This document shows positions 1 through 11,435 of a DNA stretch of 64,000 nucleotides, piece after piece; positions within the stretch are counted from its first letter, which is position 1, and each line of letters starts with the position of its first letter. This DNA is from Antedon mediterranea (Eukaryota > Echinodermata > Crinoidea > Comatulida > Antedonidae): contig NC_092673.1 in assembly GCF_964355755.1 (NCBI RefSeq), positions 14,761,001-14,825,000 on the forward strand, read 5' to 3'. The position numbers and the translations under genes were made by a program. The notes beneath the pieces were generated by a model. The model was not told where the DNA came from, did not search any database, and saw nothing but the letters and a program-made list of their open reading frames with translations.

Positions 1-39
1 CGTTAAAATTGGCTTGAAACCCTATTTAAGCTTCGATTA

Positions 40-1613
40 CAGACTGTGCTTGTTATTAGCTGAAGGGTCAGATCCCTTCCTGGAATTGACATTCGTTATA
101 TTTTAGTTACCTAGGAGTACGTTATGTTGTAATTAATAAACAAAAATAATTCTGCTCTTTAGTGCTACTTTAAATCGTTGGGAAGAATTAATGATGCCTG
201 TCTATTTAGCTTAAAATCAAGAAATGTCGTTGTGTCGCGACAGTTTGTTATAAATAAGTTAATCTTGTACATTAAAACTAGTATTCAGTTGTGATTGATA
301 ATTGCTATACAGCTGCAAATTATACAACAACTTGTAGTGCTGGTTTATCTATTCTAAACTTATATAAACCACAATGTATTCTTGCTAGTAACAATATTCA
401 TAAACATAAAGTTATAAAAAGTACAAGAACATTATTATCGATATTTTTCGTAACAAATAAATCGATCTGGTAAGGCTTACAAGCAAACTGGAAGTTTGAT
501 AAAGCAAGCATTCATTGTTCTGCTTTAGGCCTACACACCTTGAGAAAAAATAATGAAATCGTGAATAACAAACAGTGATACAGAAACTGGTGGTGCTTGT
601 TTTCTATCTTTAAGTTTTAAATAGCACAGTGTATTATTGCTCCAATATGAATAATATAAGGAAGTACAAAGTACAATAACAGGCCTCTCATTGTTACCGA
701 TCTTTTTATCTAATAAACAAATCTTTCTAGTACCGGTAAATCGGAAGTGTGGTAATTGTAAAAGAAAAAATGAAACAAATTTATGCTCCAAATATTATTT
801 GTTTTACAGCTTTATATAAGGCAGCTCAGACTGTGCTTGTTATTAGCTGAAGGGTCAGATCCCTTCCTGGAATTGACATTCGTTATATTTTAGTTACCTA
901 GGAGTACGTTATGTTGTAATTAATAAACAAAAATAATTCTGCTCTTTAGTGCTACTTTAAACCGTTGGGAAGAATTAATGATGCCTGTCTATTTAGCTTA
1001 AAATCAAGAAATGTCGTTGTGTCGCGACAGTTTGTTATAAATAAGTTAATCTTGTACATTAAAACTAGTATTCAGTTGTGATTGATAATTGCTATACAGC
1101 TGCAAATTATACAACAACTTGTAGTGCTGGTTTATCTATTCTAAACTTATATAAACCACAATGTATTCTTGCTAGTAACAATATTCATAAACATAAAGTT
1201 ATAAAAAGTACAAGAACATTATTATCGATATTTTTCGTAACAAATAAATCGATCTGGTAAGGCTTACAAGCAAACTGGAAGTTTGATAAAGCAAGCATTC
1301 ATTGTTCTGCTTTAGGCCTACACACCTTGAGAAAAAATAATGAAATCGTGAATAACAAACAGTGATACAGAAACTGGTGGTGCTTGTTTTCTATCTTTAA
1401 GTTTTAAATAGCACAGTGTATTATTGCTCCAATATGAATAATATAAGGAAGTACAAAGTACTATAACAGGCTTCTCATTGTTACCGATCTTTTTATCTAA
1501 TAAACAAATCTTTCTAGTACCGGTAAATCGGAAGTGTGGTAATTGTAAAAGAAAAAATGAAACAAATTTATGCTCCAAATATTATTTGTTTTACAGCTTT
1601 ATATAAGGCAGCT
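40..1613. repeat. Tandem duplication, two 787-bp copies
   Basis: Copy 1 runs 40-826 and copy 2 runs 827-1613, head to tail. Reading them side by side I find about three substitutions (for example aaatcg versus aaaccg near 175/962, and caggcctct versus caggcttct), so the copies are over 99% identical and the event is recent. The short ORFs inside (60 and 86 codons) are conserved only because the DNA is; they show no recognisable domain and I do not call them genes. The unit has no obvious terminal repeats. Confidence 0.95.
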
Positions 1614-2229
1614 TTAAAAGTTCAACAATATTTTTGTACTTTTTGAACTGTTTTGATATACAGAAAAGTTTTAAAGTACATTACTTTTTGAAAGTTCATT
1701 TTTTTCTGAGAGCACGCGACTTATGGCTGTTGGCCTTGTTCATCAATGTGTAGCTTATGGAGTAACAAAAAGGAGTCTTGTAAATCAAAATTGCCCATGT
1801 TTGACCATTTCAAATTTACTTCATTGATGTCGTTTGTAACATTTGCTACAATAGTGTGATATACTATACAATTATTACATGTTCTTTTAATTTTAAATAC
1901 AGTTTCATGACAATAAATATCAGCTTTATTAAGTATTTCTTAGTTTTCATTGAGAATTACCTTCCAGTTTATTGGGATAATGCAGAATCGCACCATACAA
2001 ACGAAATTTAAATTACTTTGAATTCCATACTTTGTTACAAGATCATTCTGCGAGAGGAAAGATCTTTTGGAATTAGTTACATCTTTAATTGTACGGATAC
2101 CTGCATTCCACCACAAGTTTTGAATATTAAAAGTTCTTTTAACGAAACAGCAATTGTAAAGTACCTGACAATTATATTTCATTTGCAGTATCTGGATTTA
2201 GTGAATAATGGTATACACTCCAGGCTAGC
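1614..2229. other. AT-rich stretch, no gene seen
   Basis: Low GC, short overlapping ORFs on both strands with no recognisable protein similarity and no repeated structure. Nothing else is supported here. Confidence 0.5.
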
Positions 2230-3372
2230 AGTACGGTTCTAGGACACCTACCCCCTAGACAGTTACCCCCGGATGTTTACCACCCGGACAACTACCCCCT
2301 TAGGACAACTACCCCCCGGACAACTACTCCCCGGAAAACTACCCCCTTAGGACAACTACCCCCTTAGGATAACAACCCCCCGGACAACTACCCCCCGGAC
2401 AACAACCCCCTTAGGACAACTACCCCCTTAGGATAACTACCCCCCGGGTAACTACCCCCCGGTCAACTACCCCCTGGACAACTACCCACCAGACATCTAC
2501 CCCCTCCCTTAGGACTATATTTATGTTCAATCTTTTACTTTTGTTTACAATAATGAATAGTAATTCCTCAAAGTAACGAATTAAAATATAGTTATTAATT
2601 CCTATTATACACTGTTGCAGAGTCAGGTTGTTGAATGGTCTGGGTGGTAGTTGTCCGTCCGGGGGGTAGTTGTTCTAAAGGGATAGTTGTCTGGGTGGTA
2701 GTTGTCCAGGGGTTAGTTGTCCTACGGAGGTAATTGTCTTAAAAGATTATTTGCCCTTGGAGTATTTTCCAGGTCCAGGAGGTAGTTGTCCTACGGGGAG
2801 TATTGTGTCAGAGGTAGTTGTCCGCGGGGTAATTACCCGGGGGGGGGGGGGGGGGTAATTGTCAGGGGGTAATTGTTCCTAGGGGGTAATTGTCCGGGGG
2901 GTAGTTGTCCAGGGGTTAGTTGTCCTACGGAGGTAGTTGTCCTAAAAGATTATTTGCCCTCGGAGTACTGTCCAGGAAGTAGTTGTCCTACGGGGAGTAT
3001 TGTGTCAGAGGTAGTTGTCCGCGGGGTAATTACCCGGGGGGGAGGTAATTGTCCGGGGGATAATTGTCCGGGAGATAATTGTCCGGGGGGTAATTGTCCG
3101 GGGGGTAGTTGTCCAGGGGGTAGTTGTCCTAAGGGGGTTGTTGTCCTAAGGGGGTAGTTGTCCGGGGGGTATTTGTCCGGGGGGTAATTACCTGGGGGGA
3201 GTAATTGTCCGGGGAATAATTGTCCGGGGGGGGGGTAATTGTCCGGGGGGTATTTGTCCGGGGGGTAGTTGTCCTAAAGGGGTAGTTGTCCTAAGGGGGT
3301 AGTTGTCCAGATGGTGGTTGTCCGGGGGTAGTTTTCCGGGGGTAAATGTCCAGGGAGTGAATATCCGGATAC
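2230..3372. mobile_element. TU-like foldback element, copy 1
   Basis: The left arm (about 2240-2512) is a degenerate tandem array of GACAACTACCCCCCG-type units, mostly 15-17 bp. The right arm (about 2640-3360) is the same array in inverse orientation (GGGGTAGTTGTCC type). A unique centre of about 130 bp separates the arms. The right end finishes in TCCGGATAC (3364-3372), matching the end of the second copy at 15806; the left end is degraded. Long inverted termini made of about 15-bp tandem units is the architecture described for sea urchin TU foldback transposons. The homology is inferred from structure only. A run of about 18 G lies at 2839-2855. The 94-codon ORF across the right arm is just the repeat being translated. 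Confidence 0.7.
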
Positions 3373-3386
3373 GTAGCAGTACATCT

Positions 3387-4805
3387 CTATAAAATGTGGA
3401 TAATTTTGTAAGTAGAGGAGAATATGTTTTTCTCACAAATGGCCTCAAACTCTATGGTTAAAAAAACTTTCCATTTTGCATCCCCATCATCCAGGTACCG
3501 TTTTATCCAACACAATTTAAGAGAATGGATGTAACTCGAAATATGTGACATTTTTAAACCGCCCTTGTTTTGTTTTCCATCCCAAAGAAAATCAAAGAAC
3601 ACATTTTGTAGTTTGTTAATATATTCTACATCAGGTGTTGGTAAATTTTAAAAATTATATGATAAAATTGGTAATGCCAAAGACTTGATTATTAATACTT
3701 TTCCAATCAAAGATAAACCTCTTAGTTTTCACATGTTGAGAACGCTTTTTATTCGATCCAATTTATTTTCAAAGTTAAGTGTAACAAGTTGATTAGCGTT
3801 CCCCGAAACATATACTCCGAGGTATTTGATTGGCCCATCTGTCCAAAACAAATTCTTGGTACAATTTTAAAATTGGTATTGGTAAAAGTGCCTAGTCTTA
3901 AAATATTACTTCTATCAAAGTTGTCATTTAGACCAGAAAATGTAGCAGTTATCAAGAATTTCTATTGCTGTATTCAGTAAATATTCATCCTGCAAGAAGA
4001 ACACACAGTATCATCTGCTAGTTGATTTATTCTTATCAGTATTTGTAATGGTAATACCTTTAAAGTGTTTATTTTGTTTCACTGATATCTCAAGCAATTC
4101 TGCCGCAATAAATAAATAAATATGGAAATAAGGGCAACACTGTCGTAGTCCCCTCGATGGTTAAATAATTCGAGGTAAAGCCATTATTAACTACACAGCT
4201 TAAAATATCAGTATACAACATTAATTTAAACCAGTTTTTTTTAACATTTCTCCAAACCAAATTTGTCGAGGAATTCTTTAACAAACTTAATCTTATCGAA
4301 GGCCTTTTCGAAATCAACAAATAATAACAAATTATTTAAAAAAAAAAACGCTAAAGAAAAACATTTAAAAATGTTTTTCTATAGCGTTTTTTTTTTCATC
4401 TAATACAAGACGAATATTTTCTCTATGTAGCGATTTAAAAAAAAAAGTTTGGTCCAGGTTTATTATATTTGCCAACGTTTCTTTCATTCGTGTAGCAATT
4501 AGTTTTGCTATATTTTTGTAGTCTACGTTTAGTAGCGATATTATTGGACGCCAATTTTTTAACTCTGTTGGATTTTTTTCTCCTTTTGGTAATAAAGATA
4601 TAACTCCTCTTCGTTGAGATAACATACCTGTATGTTGGGAATATGAAATTGATTGCATTAAAAATACCTAACAACATTCCAAAACATTTTATAAAATTCT
4701 ATAGGCAGAATATCAGTACCATAAGGAGACTTATTATTTTTCATAGATGTTATGGCTGCTGAATATTCTATATCTAGAAGTTCCGAATTACATTTTTTTA
4801 AAGTC
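3387..4805 (-). pseudogene. Decayed L1/Tx1-type LINE reverse transcriptase
   Basis: Read on the minus strand from about 4805 down, the frames give in order: a pre-RT segment with KNNKSP and LPIEFYKMFW; RT motifs GVISLLPKGEKNPTELKNWR and NIINLDQTFF; DFEKAFDKI (3' of 4320); GFTSNYLTIEG with PLFPYLFI; then PIKYLGVYVSGN, KVLIIKSLALPILSYNF and FFDFLWDGK with GGLKM and LKLCWIKRYL. This is the order of an L1-like ORF2 RT and its C-terminal extension. It is broken by several frameshifts and stops, the YxDD region is not visible, and the N-terminal endonuclease is absent. It is a dead fragment. Clade assignment is by motif flavour only. Confidence 0.85.
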
Positions 4806-4844
4806 ATTTTCTGAGATTCTCTCGCACTCATGCTGCTCAGTCTT

Positions 4845-5265
4845 GGGTTCTAACTCTAATACTAACCTCTGTATAGTAAACTACAAAAAATCCAAAACAG
4901 AGCTTTACGCTTTATTCTCAAACTTAATCCTATGTCACACCTCTCTGATGATCACTTTAGACTAGCCCATACCATTCCTCTTCAGAAAAGACTCAACTAC
5001 CAACTTGGTTGTCTTACTTTCAAAACCCTAAATCTTCTTGCTCCTCAATGCTTATACCATCTCCTCACTAACATTACTGCCAATGGGAGGATGACTACTC
5101 GTCAAATCTCAAAAGGAAATCTTCACATTCCTAAACCCTCTCTTGAAATTTTCAAACTCTCCTTCAGGCCCCTCATTTCTACAATGATCTTCCTCTATCT
5201 ATCCGCAATTCCTTATGCTTTTCCTCTTTCAAAACTAGACTTATGACTTTTCTCAAAACTATGTA
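4845..5265 (+). pseudogene. C-terminal end of a CR1/Jockey-like LINE ORF2
   Basis: The plus-strand frames give VNYLQKIQNRAL-like sequence, then HFRLAHTIPLQKRLNYQLGC, LTFKTLNLLAPQCLYHLL, and end in FKTRLMTFLKTM before a stop near 5265. This matches the thumb and C-terminal tail of CR1/Jockey-type RTs (the pattern of a mixed basic PL..RI segment, then LNGLAP.YL and a final F..LK.FL). Frame changes near 4900 and 5190 show decay. It abuts the oppositely oriented LINE fragment at 3387-4805, so two different LINEs have landed here. Confidence 0.75.
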
Positions 5266-5326
5266 ATCCTTTTCCAGATTTTAAATTGTAAAATAGTAGG
5301 TTTATTTATATATATTTTATATTTTG

Positions 5327-5680
5327 CTTAAAGATATATTGTCCCCCTAAAAAAATATTTTTTTAAATTTTTTTGTTGAATATGTTATTTTAATGTCACA
5401 TAATAATTATTCACTCTCATAAAAAATTGGGTCTGAAAAAAATGTACTTACCTGAGAAAAATGTAATTTAAAGCAAAAAATGGTCAAATTGTCTGGAAGA
5501 CAATAAGTTTTTGGGTAATTTAACTGTTTATTTTGTCTTTTTATAGGTGAAATAATTTTTTTCCCCGTTTTTTTTTTTATGGAAGTAAACAGCTTCATTA
5601 AAACTGCAAAATGGCCTATTCAAAGTCCGATTTTAAAAATCTTTATTTTTCATGATTTTGGGGGACAATACATCTTTAAT
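5327..5680. mobile_element. MITE with TTAAAGATRTATTGTCCCCC ends
   Basis: CTTAAAGATATATTGTCCCC starts at 5327 and its near-exact inverse ends at 5680, giving terminal inverted repeats of about 25 bp around a 354-bp AT-rich body. The body holds no transposase, and the 63-codon minus-strand ORF inside is not recognisable. A TA next to TTGTCCCCC would fit a mariner-like target site, but the superfamily is not certain. Confidence 0.7.
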
Positions 5681-6539
5681 TTAACATATCAGTTATTTTC
5701 TATTTTTCAAATTTTCTTACTCGGATTTTTACGCCCGTATTCTTAAACCGAACTTTAGTCGTAGTTCGAGCTAAAACTTTAAAAATGACGTCATTTTAAT
5801 TCATAAACCAAAATTCAACAAATCGCCGACTAAATCAGGCCAACCTCGACTAAATCGAGACGGATTTTGATCGATTTTTGTAGTCCTGGAGTGGGCAGGC
5901 TAAATGGTCGACTAAATGGTTTTTAACCGATGTTTATGAAAAACGTAACAGTCATTGAGTTGTTATATTGGCCAGATATTGAAGAATGAAATATCTATTT
6001 TTATATTAGATTTATTAAACATACATTGGTATAAGTTATAATAATGAAAAACATCTTTATTTACAACCGTATACAAATTACATTATTTTCTTCGAGCAAG
6101 TCCGACTTGAACTACGTCACGCCATAGCGACAATGGGAGATGCGGAAATTCACCACGCGATGGAATGTTTAGGGGGCCTAGCGCTTTCTTGTCACGCTAT
6201 GAAGTGTGTGGTTCGTCGCAAACATACTTTGTTGGAGGCCTAGAAAATATGAAAGTTACTGTACCACCATGATTCTTAAATATATTTTGAAGATTTTGTT
6301 TGTTGTTAATCGAAAGTACTTCACTGTTAAATTATACTGATCTTGTTCTAATAATTAACGATTACAATTATTTTTCATTTTATATAGTCCTGATGCGTAA
6401 AAAGTTTTGTACGAAAATTGAAAATTTCGTCTGCTCTCTTGTCATTGGCCAATGTATAGCCTTTGTTACCCAGACGTGTGTAACTCGACTAAAAGCTCGA
6501 CTTCATTAAGTCGAACTGCAAACTTCGACTACTTCGTTT

Positions 6540-8178
6540 CAGTGGTGGCGCCAGCGGGGGGGGGGGGGGGGGGGGTGGGGGGCTACGGAGGCTCTAGCCC
6601 CCTCGTCGGGGAGCCTAGCCCCCCCGTCGGGGAACACGGGTACTTTTTGTCGGGGAATATAATATACAGTAAAAAATGTTCGCGTTCACTTCATATAGCT
6701 TCAGCGCCTAGAAAACCACGTTCCATTGACCGTGAGAGTACGTCAGAGGGCTATTATGCACTTTTATGCATTCATTTTTTGCCAACGTTCTAACTTACTA
6801 CTAAACATTAGCTAGGTACGCACTTGTCTGGCGGTATCCCTTTGTACGAATCGTTCAACGTTGGGTCAACACGCGTGATATCAAGTTCCATCCAGGGACC
6901 AAAATGTGTAATGTAGTTATTTTCCAGGCGAAGTTTACCGACGGTTACCGAAGGGAACACGGGTACTTTTTGTCGGGGAATAAATTATAATATACAGTAA
7001 AAAGCGTTCGCGTTCACTTCGTAGCTAGCTTCAGCGCCTAGAAAACCGCGACGTTTCATTGACCGTGAGAGTACGTCAGAGTGATATTATGCACTTTATA
7101 TGCATTCATTATTGCCAGCGATCTAACTTACTCCTAAACAATAGCTAGGTTCGCACTTGTCTGTCGGTATCCCTTTGTACGAATCGTTCAACGTTGGGTC
7201 GAGACGCGTGATATCATGTTCCATCCAGGGACCAAAATGTGTACTGTAGTTATTTTCCAGGCGAAGTTTACTGACGGTTACGTCGTGTACTGCGTCGACG
7301 TACGCTACACTACAGCAGCAAAAACGAATTATGTTAATTGTTCGTATGTTCACCAATTTTTTAATTTACAAGTAACCTTCTTTACCGTGGGGCACCTAAA
7401 ATAAATTTTTCATCCATTACTAAACAAAAAAACATGCCATTTTTGCTTAGCCAACATCTTATTATAGCTAAGTTATTACATTTTCAATGTCCTGTATGTC
7501 ATGAATTTCTCACCACTCGGAAGTCCAGATGGTACGCACGCATACACTTGGGAGGAATAAACTTATTTCCCTGACTGAAAAAGGTCTACGCTTGCGTTTT
7601 TTAAGCCTCTAGGCCTGATGTTTCCAAAGTATAAAATGCTATTTTTTGAAGACCTGCAGCTCTAGTTTTAAACAGTTTCTTAGCTCAGCCCCAACAATAA
7701 AGCTGGTCATATTTCGAAGTACAAGAAGTGCATTTTCCGGGACCTAACATCTCTATTTTTCAAACATTTCTTAGCTCAGTCACAACCATGATAGGGACTT
7801 ATATATTTTGTTTCATGTTTTGAAGTATAATAAGTTCAATTTCCGGGACCTCCAACTCTATTTTTCTAAATTTTCTTTGAACTTTTATTTTTTAAATTGA
7901 AAAATATGGATTGAAACAGTCATCGCGCATCGTTTTTTTGCACGCAGTATTTTATTTATGCATTATAAAAAATGGAAAAAATGGCTACCCTAAATCTGAT
8001 TAAAATGACCTCAAATGACGCTAGAACGCGTTGCTTCCGGGGGCTTTGCCCCCTGGACCCTCACCAGGGGTCCTTGGCGGCCCCCTGGCCCCCAGCCTAG
8101 TGATGCTCGCTTCGCTCGCATAGCCCCTTCGTCGGGGAATGTAGCCCCCGCGTCGGGAAGATCCTGGCGCCACCCCTG
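6540..8178. mobile_element. Non-autonomous hAT element with 8-bp TSD
   Basis: The left end is CAGTGGTGGCGCCAG and the right end is CTGGCGCCACCCCTG, a 15-bp inverted repeat with one mismatch of the hAT CAG...CTG form. The host sequence cttcgttt is duplicated exactly on both sides (6532-6539 and 8179-8186), the 8-bp duplication expected for hAT. Subterminal sequence is GC-rich with a GGGGGCTTTGCCCCC hairpin (about 8039-8053) and repeated CCCCGTCGGGGA modules at both ends. The interior carries a 323-bp direct duplication and no transposase ORF. Confidence 0.88.
6631..7285. repeat. 323-bp direct duplication inside the hAT element
   Basis: GGAACACGGGTACTTTTTGT at 6631 recurs at 6954. The two copies then run in parallel through TTCGCGTTCACTTC, ATTGACCGTGAGAGTACGTC, GTATCCCTTTGTACGAATCG and CATCCAGGGACCAAAATGTG to about 6953 and 7285. 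Substitutions and small indels are common, so the duplication is older than the 787-bp one at the start of the window. Confidence 0.85.
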
Positions 8179-8337
8179 CTTCGTTTTTTAATCGAATTTG
8201 AAGTAACTACTCGAACTACGACTTTTTCAACTCCTCACTTTTCTTAGGATGTTTACCCTGTCTTGATAACGAAGTAATCTTGCATGGATTACTCTCGGTT
8301 TTCCATCTTGTTTAGGCTTACTGGGTGCACGTTTATG

Positions 8338-8415
8338 TTGTTTATGAAATGGTTAAAAGAGCTATTGGGAGGCCTAATAGATAATACCAACAATACTAGT
8401 TTTGGTAGATTTTGT
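8338..8415 (-). pseudogene. LINE endonuclease fragment
   Basis: The minus strand reads SIVGIIY and, after a one-base slip, the equivalent of RPPNSSF, the conserved endonuclease motif of CR1/Jockey-like LINEs (xVGxIYRPPN). The same stretch is intact at 36757-36900. It lies back to back with the plus-strand RT fragment that follows. Confidence 0.6.
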
Positions 8416-8689
8416 TACCGTAGGCGTCCATCATAAATAAATTACAAATTTTGTAGATACTGATGTTCCTTTATTTATTCTCTGAACTATCTCTTGTATC
8501 TCTACAAATTACAGTATCATTAGCAACTTGAATAAACACCGTGAAAACTTGTAGCCTTATTGGAGCCTATGGTAAAGATACTTTTAACAATGATTATCTC
8601 TAAACTTTATGTCATAAAAAAATGTCTTATTCTCTCTTATCACTTTTTATCTATCTGAACTCTAGAGGGCCTCCTGTAAGTAGGCTGCA

Positions 8690-9065
8690 GTTACAGATTT
8701 GTCCTCTGAATTTGGCACGATAGATCACGACATCCTTGTCAGTCATTTGTAGAGGGAATTTGGTATTACTGGCTCTGTTTACATTGGGTAACTAGCTACC
8801 ATCAAGACCGTTATAGTAGAGTTTGTGAACTTGGTGAATACTCTAGAAACCATATTTTCCAGTACGGTGTTTCTCTGAGGGGTCTATGGTTGAACCTCTT
8901 ATTTTCACTGTGTATGATCAACCTATCGCTGATATTATTAAGCGTTTTGATGTAGCTTATCACATATATAATACGCTGACGATACACAATGTATGTCAGT
9001 TTTGATCATAGGTCGGAGGATGGTTTATCGGCTGCTAAACACAAACTTATTGGGTGGAACATATC
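8690..9065 (+). pseudogene. CR1-like LINE reverse transcriptase fragment
   Basis: The plus-strand frames give a degraded DLSSEFGTIDHDILVSHL, then REFGITGS, RYSRVCELGEYSRNHIFQYG, VEPLIFTVYDQPIADIIKRF and HRSEDGLSAAKHKLIGW. These are the consecutive palm and fingers motifs of a CR1-type RT (DLSAAFDTIDH, GVPQGSVLGPLLFTVY, YADD region). At least four frameshifts and several stops are present, and the YADD codons are mutated. A relative lies at 36985-37130. Confidence 0.8.
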
Positions 9066-9960
9066 ACATGCTGTTGTGTAAACATGGTATATATTAAACT
9101 AATTTGTCATTTTGGCTGGTGGTCGTGGTACACCATGACTGAATTATTCAACATTTTGACTAATGTACGAGCATGTTTGAAGTTATGCTATATAAATAAA
9201 TGAGTTATTAATGTGAATGGTTGTAAACATGTTCTGTTGTAGTATTCTTTGATAGTGGGTTATATTTGTGAGGTGTGTCTGAAATGAAGTTTTGTTAGAC
9301 GACCATGGCATGATACTAAGGTGTATTAATCAGTTTCGGTAAACGAGCTCTGTGACGGATATAATAGAGGAATGAGAGTCAGCAAGGTTGGCAGTAATGC
9401 CAGACAATGCCGCCTCTCACTTTGTTGTTAAATAAAAACAGACCTAATCAGGCAGACGTTTCAGAATTAACTAATAGTGAAATAGCCCATGTGGTGTACA
9501 TATAAATGTGTACGAGGGTATGTGTGTTTCTGTACCGTAGGCTTTTGTCATGAAAGTAAAAAAGCACATACCACCTAAATCGAAACAAATAGATGTAGAA
9601 GTGAGAGGTACGCTTTCTTTCAAATTCTAAATCGAAATTTGCTATTTCTAGACTGGATTATGAGTTATTGTTTGTATTGTTATGTCACTGATCATATCTA
9701 AGATAACTACTTTTGTATAAGGTTCGTATCAATAGACAAATGGTGTCTTGTACCACCATGGTACTAATACAATTTATTACTGATTGTAAAGAGTCATTCA
9801 CAATAGTTTCCTAGTCAGTAGAAAACTTCCTTCTAGACTTACTATAGGCAAAACAATTATATTTTTGTATGAACATTTCAAAAAAACTTCACTTGTGCAC
9901 TGTTAAAACAATTCTTGTAAAAAAACGGTAAATTACTTGCAATCTGGACGCCAGTAATTT
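9066..9960. other. No gene seen; related to 37.2-37.34 kb
   Basis: AT-rich sequence with no ORF of interest. Parts (TCTAGACTGGATTATGAG near 9650, and TTCTAGACTTACTATAGGC near 9832) recur at 37215-37340, so it belongs to the same duplicated block as the LINE fragments at both loci. Confidence 0.5.
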
Positions 9961-10230
9961 ACCGTAATGTAGAATTACAGGTACTGTTGAAAATAAAATA
10001 CTGTAAAACTACAGTAAATTACTGTTGGTCATAAAGTCGGTTGTCTACCGCAATGTAGAATCACAGGTACTGTTGAAAATAAATTACTGTAAAACTACAG
10101 TAAATTACTGTTGGTCATAAAGTCGGTTGTCTACCGTAATGTAGAATCACAGGTACTGTTGAAAATAAATTACTACAAAACTACAGTAAATTACTGTTGG
10201 TCATAAAGTTGGTTGTCTACCGTAATGTAA
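9961..10230. repeat. 86-bp minisatellite, three copies plus a partial
   Basis: ACCGTAATGTAGAATYACAG begins at 9961, 10047, 10133 and, truncated, at 10219, so the period is exactly 86 bp. Each unit contains the self-complementary ACAGTAAATTACTGT. Copies differ at only a few positions. Confidence 0.9.
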
Positions 10231-10529
10231 GATAGACTTGTGACATGAGTACTTCAACTATAGTGAAAGGAGTGGTGCAATTCTTCTAGAAAATCGTCAT
10301 AGATTGGCTCTGTACGGTACAATTTAGAAAGTCAGACATCTAGTACAGTTCAGTTTTAAGTATTAATGTAAGTTGTGCAATTTATGTAACAGTAGGCCTA
10401 CTTTTTTTCCAAACATTTATTGATATGATAGGTATAACTCTGAGTTTATTTTTCTTATTTCAAACACATCCAACAGCTAGCACAAATTCGCCAATCACAG
10501 AATGGATAAACTATTTAATAAATTATTGT

Positions 10530-10673
10530 GCCCTAAAACTAAGTCTTATTTGAGACTTAGGGAGTGGAGTTGAAAGAGTTGTGAGTTACAAACCCTGCAC
10601 TAGGTCCGGATTGAACCCCGGTCCTTGGGATTGGAAGGAAAGCACGTCAACCACCAAACTACAGCTCCACTGC
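10530..10673 (-). mobile_element. tRNA-derived SINE, copy 1
   Basis: The minus strand reads GTGGAGCTGTAGTTTGGTGG (A-box-like) and GGGGTTCAATCCGGACC (B box), then a body ending in CACTCCCTAAGTCTCAAATA. The same head and tail occur on the plus strand at 57084-57227, and a diverged relative on the minus strand lies at 58231-58352. The shared head, body and 3' end define one SINE family. Confidence 0.8.
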
Positions 10674-11303
10674 ATTGTATAATTGATACGCTAGATGACA
10701 GACAGGAAGAGAGTGGGGTTGAAATGGCTTGTTGCCGTTAATTTTACTTAGGCCTATATTACTTATACAATCATGATGGAAACCGCCATCGTTTATTGTC
10801 GCAACAATAAACAAACAGATACAATTCTACTGTTTACTGTTTTCACTTTTAAATGACAGTTCTAGTAACAGTACCTTTCATATTTTAACTTAATGGTTAA
10901 CATTCAATTTGTTTGTTGTTTCTTTCCTCTGCAACCGTTCTCAGCTTTCTTTTCCTTGTGAAAAAGTAAATATAATATTGTTCAATGAAGATCATCAATC
11001 ATTCAAAAAGATAAATTGTCTTAATCAATGAGAATGAAAATGAAAAAATAATTTAAAACATTTTGACAATGACGAATTCTCATAATTTGATAATATTTGT
11101 CCAGTATTATGCAAATTGGATGGTTCTTCCATGTTAGGTCCTCTAAAGTTAGTTTTGTATAGGTAAATTTAGCCTAAACATATGGGCGAATATTAAATTT
11201 AGTACTTTACTTTTTGATAAACTTCCGATAATGTTACTTTGCAAAACAAGATGAATTGATCCATAAACAGTTTATTTTAAATACAACAAATTACATTTTT
11301 CAG

Positions 11304-11337
11304 AAATGAAGACAGAAAACTGACAATATGGCAACAG
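11304..11337 (+). CDS. Exon 1 (start codon) of tandem DED-like gene
   Basis: An acceptor-like TTTTTCAG ends at 11303 and a donor G|GTAATG starts at 11338. The first ATG (11305) runs into a stop after five codons. The second, at 11328, gives ATG GCA ACA G and splices in phase 1 over a 98-bp intron to the next exon, yielding the N-terminus MATDFTVNLVN. A short 5' exon with a spliced leader would explain the acceptor upstream. The join is inferred from phase and consensus. Confidence 0.5.
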
Positions 11338-11435
11338 GTAATGTTAAAGATTGAAAATAACTGATTTCATCTTGCATACCACCAACATTTCAAATTAAAT
11401 TTCTTTAAAATGTTCTCTTTTAAATAATTTTATAG

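Larger units (their letters stand above)
5731..8235. mobile_element. Harbinger-like element, interrupted by a hAT
   Basis: The left end TTA-CGCCCGTATTCTTAAACC at 5728-5747 matches the end of an inverted copy at 47480-48172, where the flank is TAA. A three-base TWA flank is typical of PIF/Harbinger elements. The two copies stay alignable through the GTCGACTAAATGG region, the GATATTGAAGAATG region and a block at about 6095-6245 that is open for about 50 codons in both. The right end is degraded; a last inverted motif CTCGAACTACGAC lies near 8212. No complete DDE transposase is visible. A separate element occupies 6540-8178. Confidence 0.6.

Noticed and set aside
291-1578. Paired 60- and 86-codon ORFs repeated at 787-bp spacing
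   Set aside because: They recur only because the DNA is duplicated; no domain, and the few differences show no coding constraint.
2873-3157. 94-codon ORF with repeated NCPGG and SCPGG
   Set aside because: It is the translation of the G-rich tandem repeats of the foldback arm. It has no start context and is not kept in the second element.
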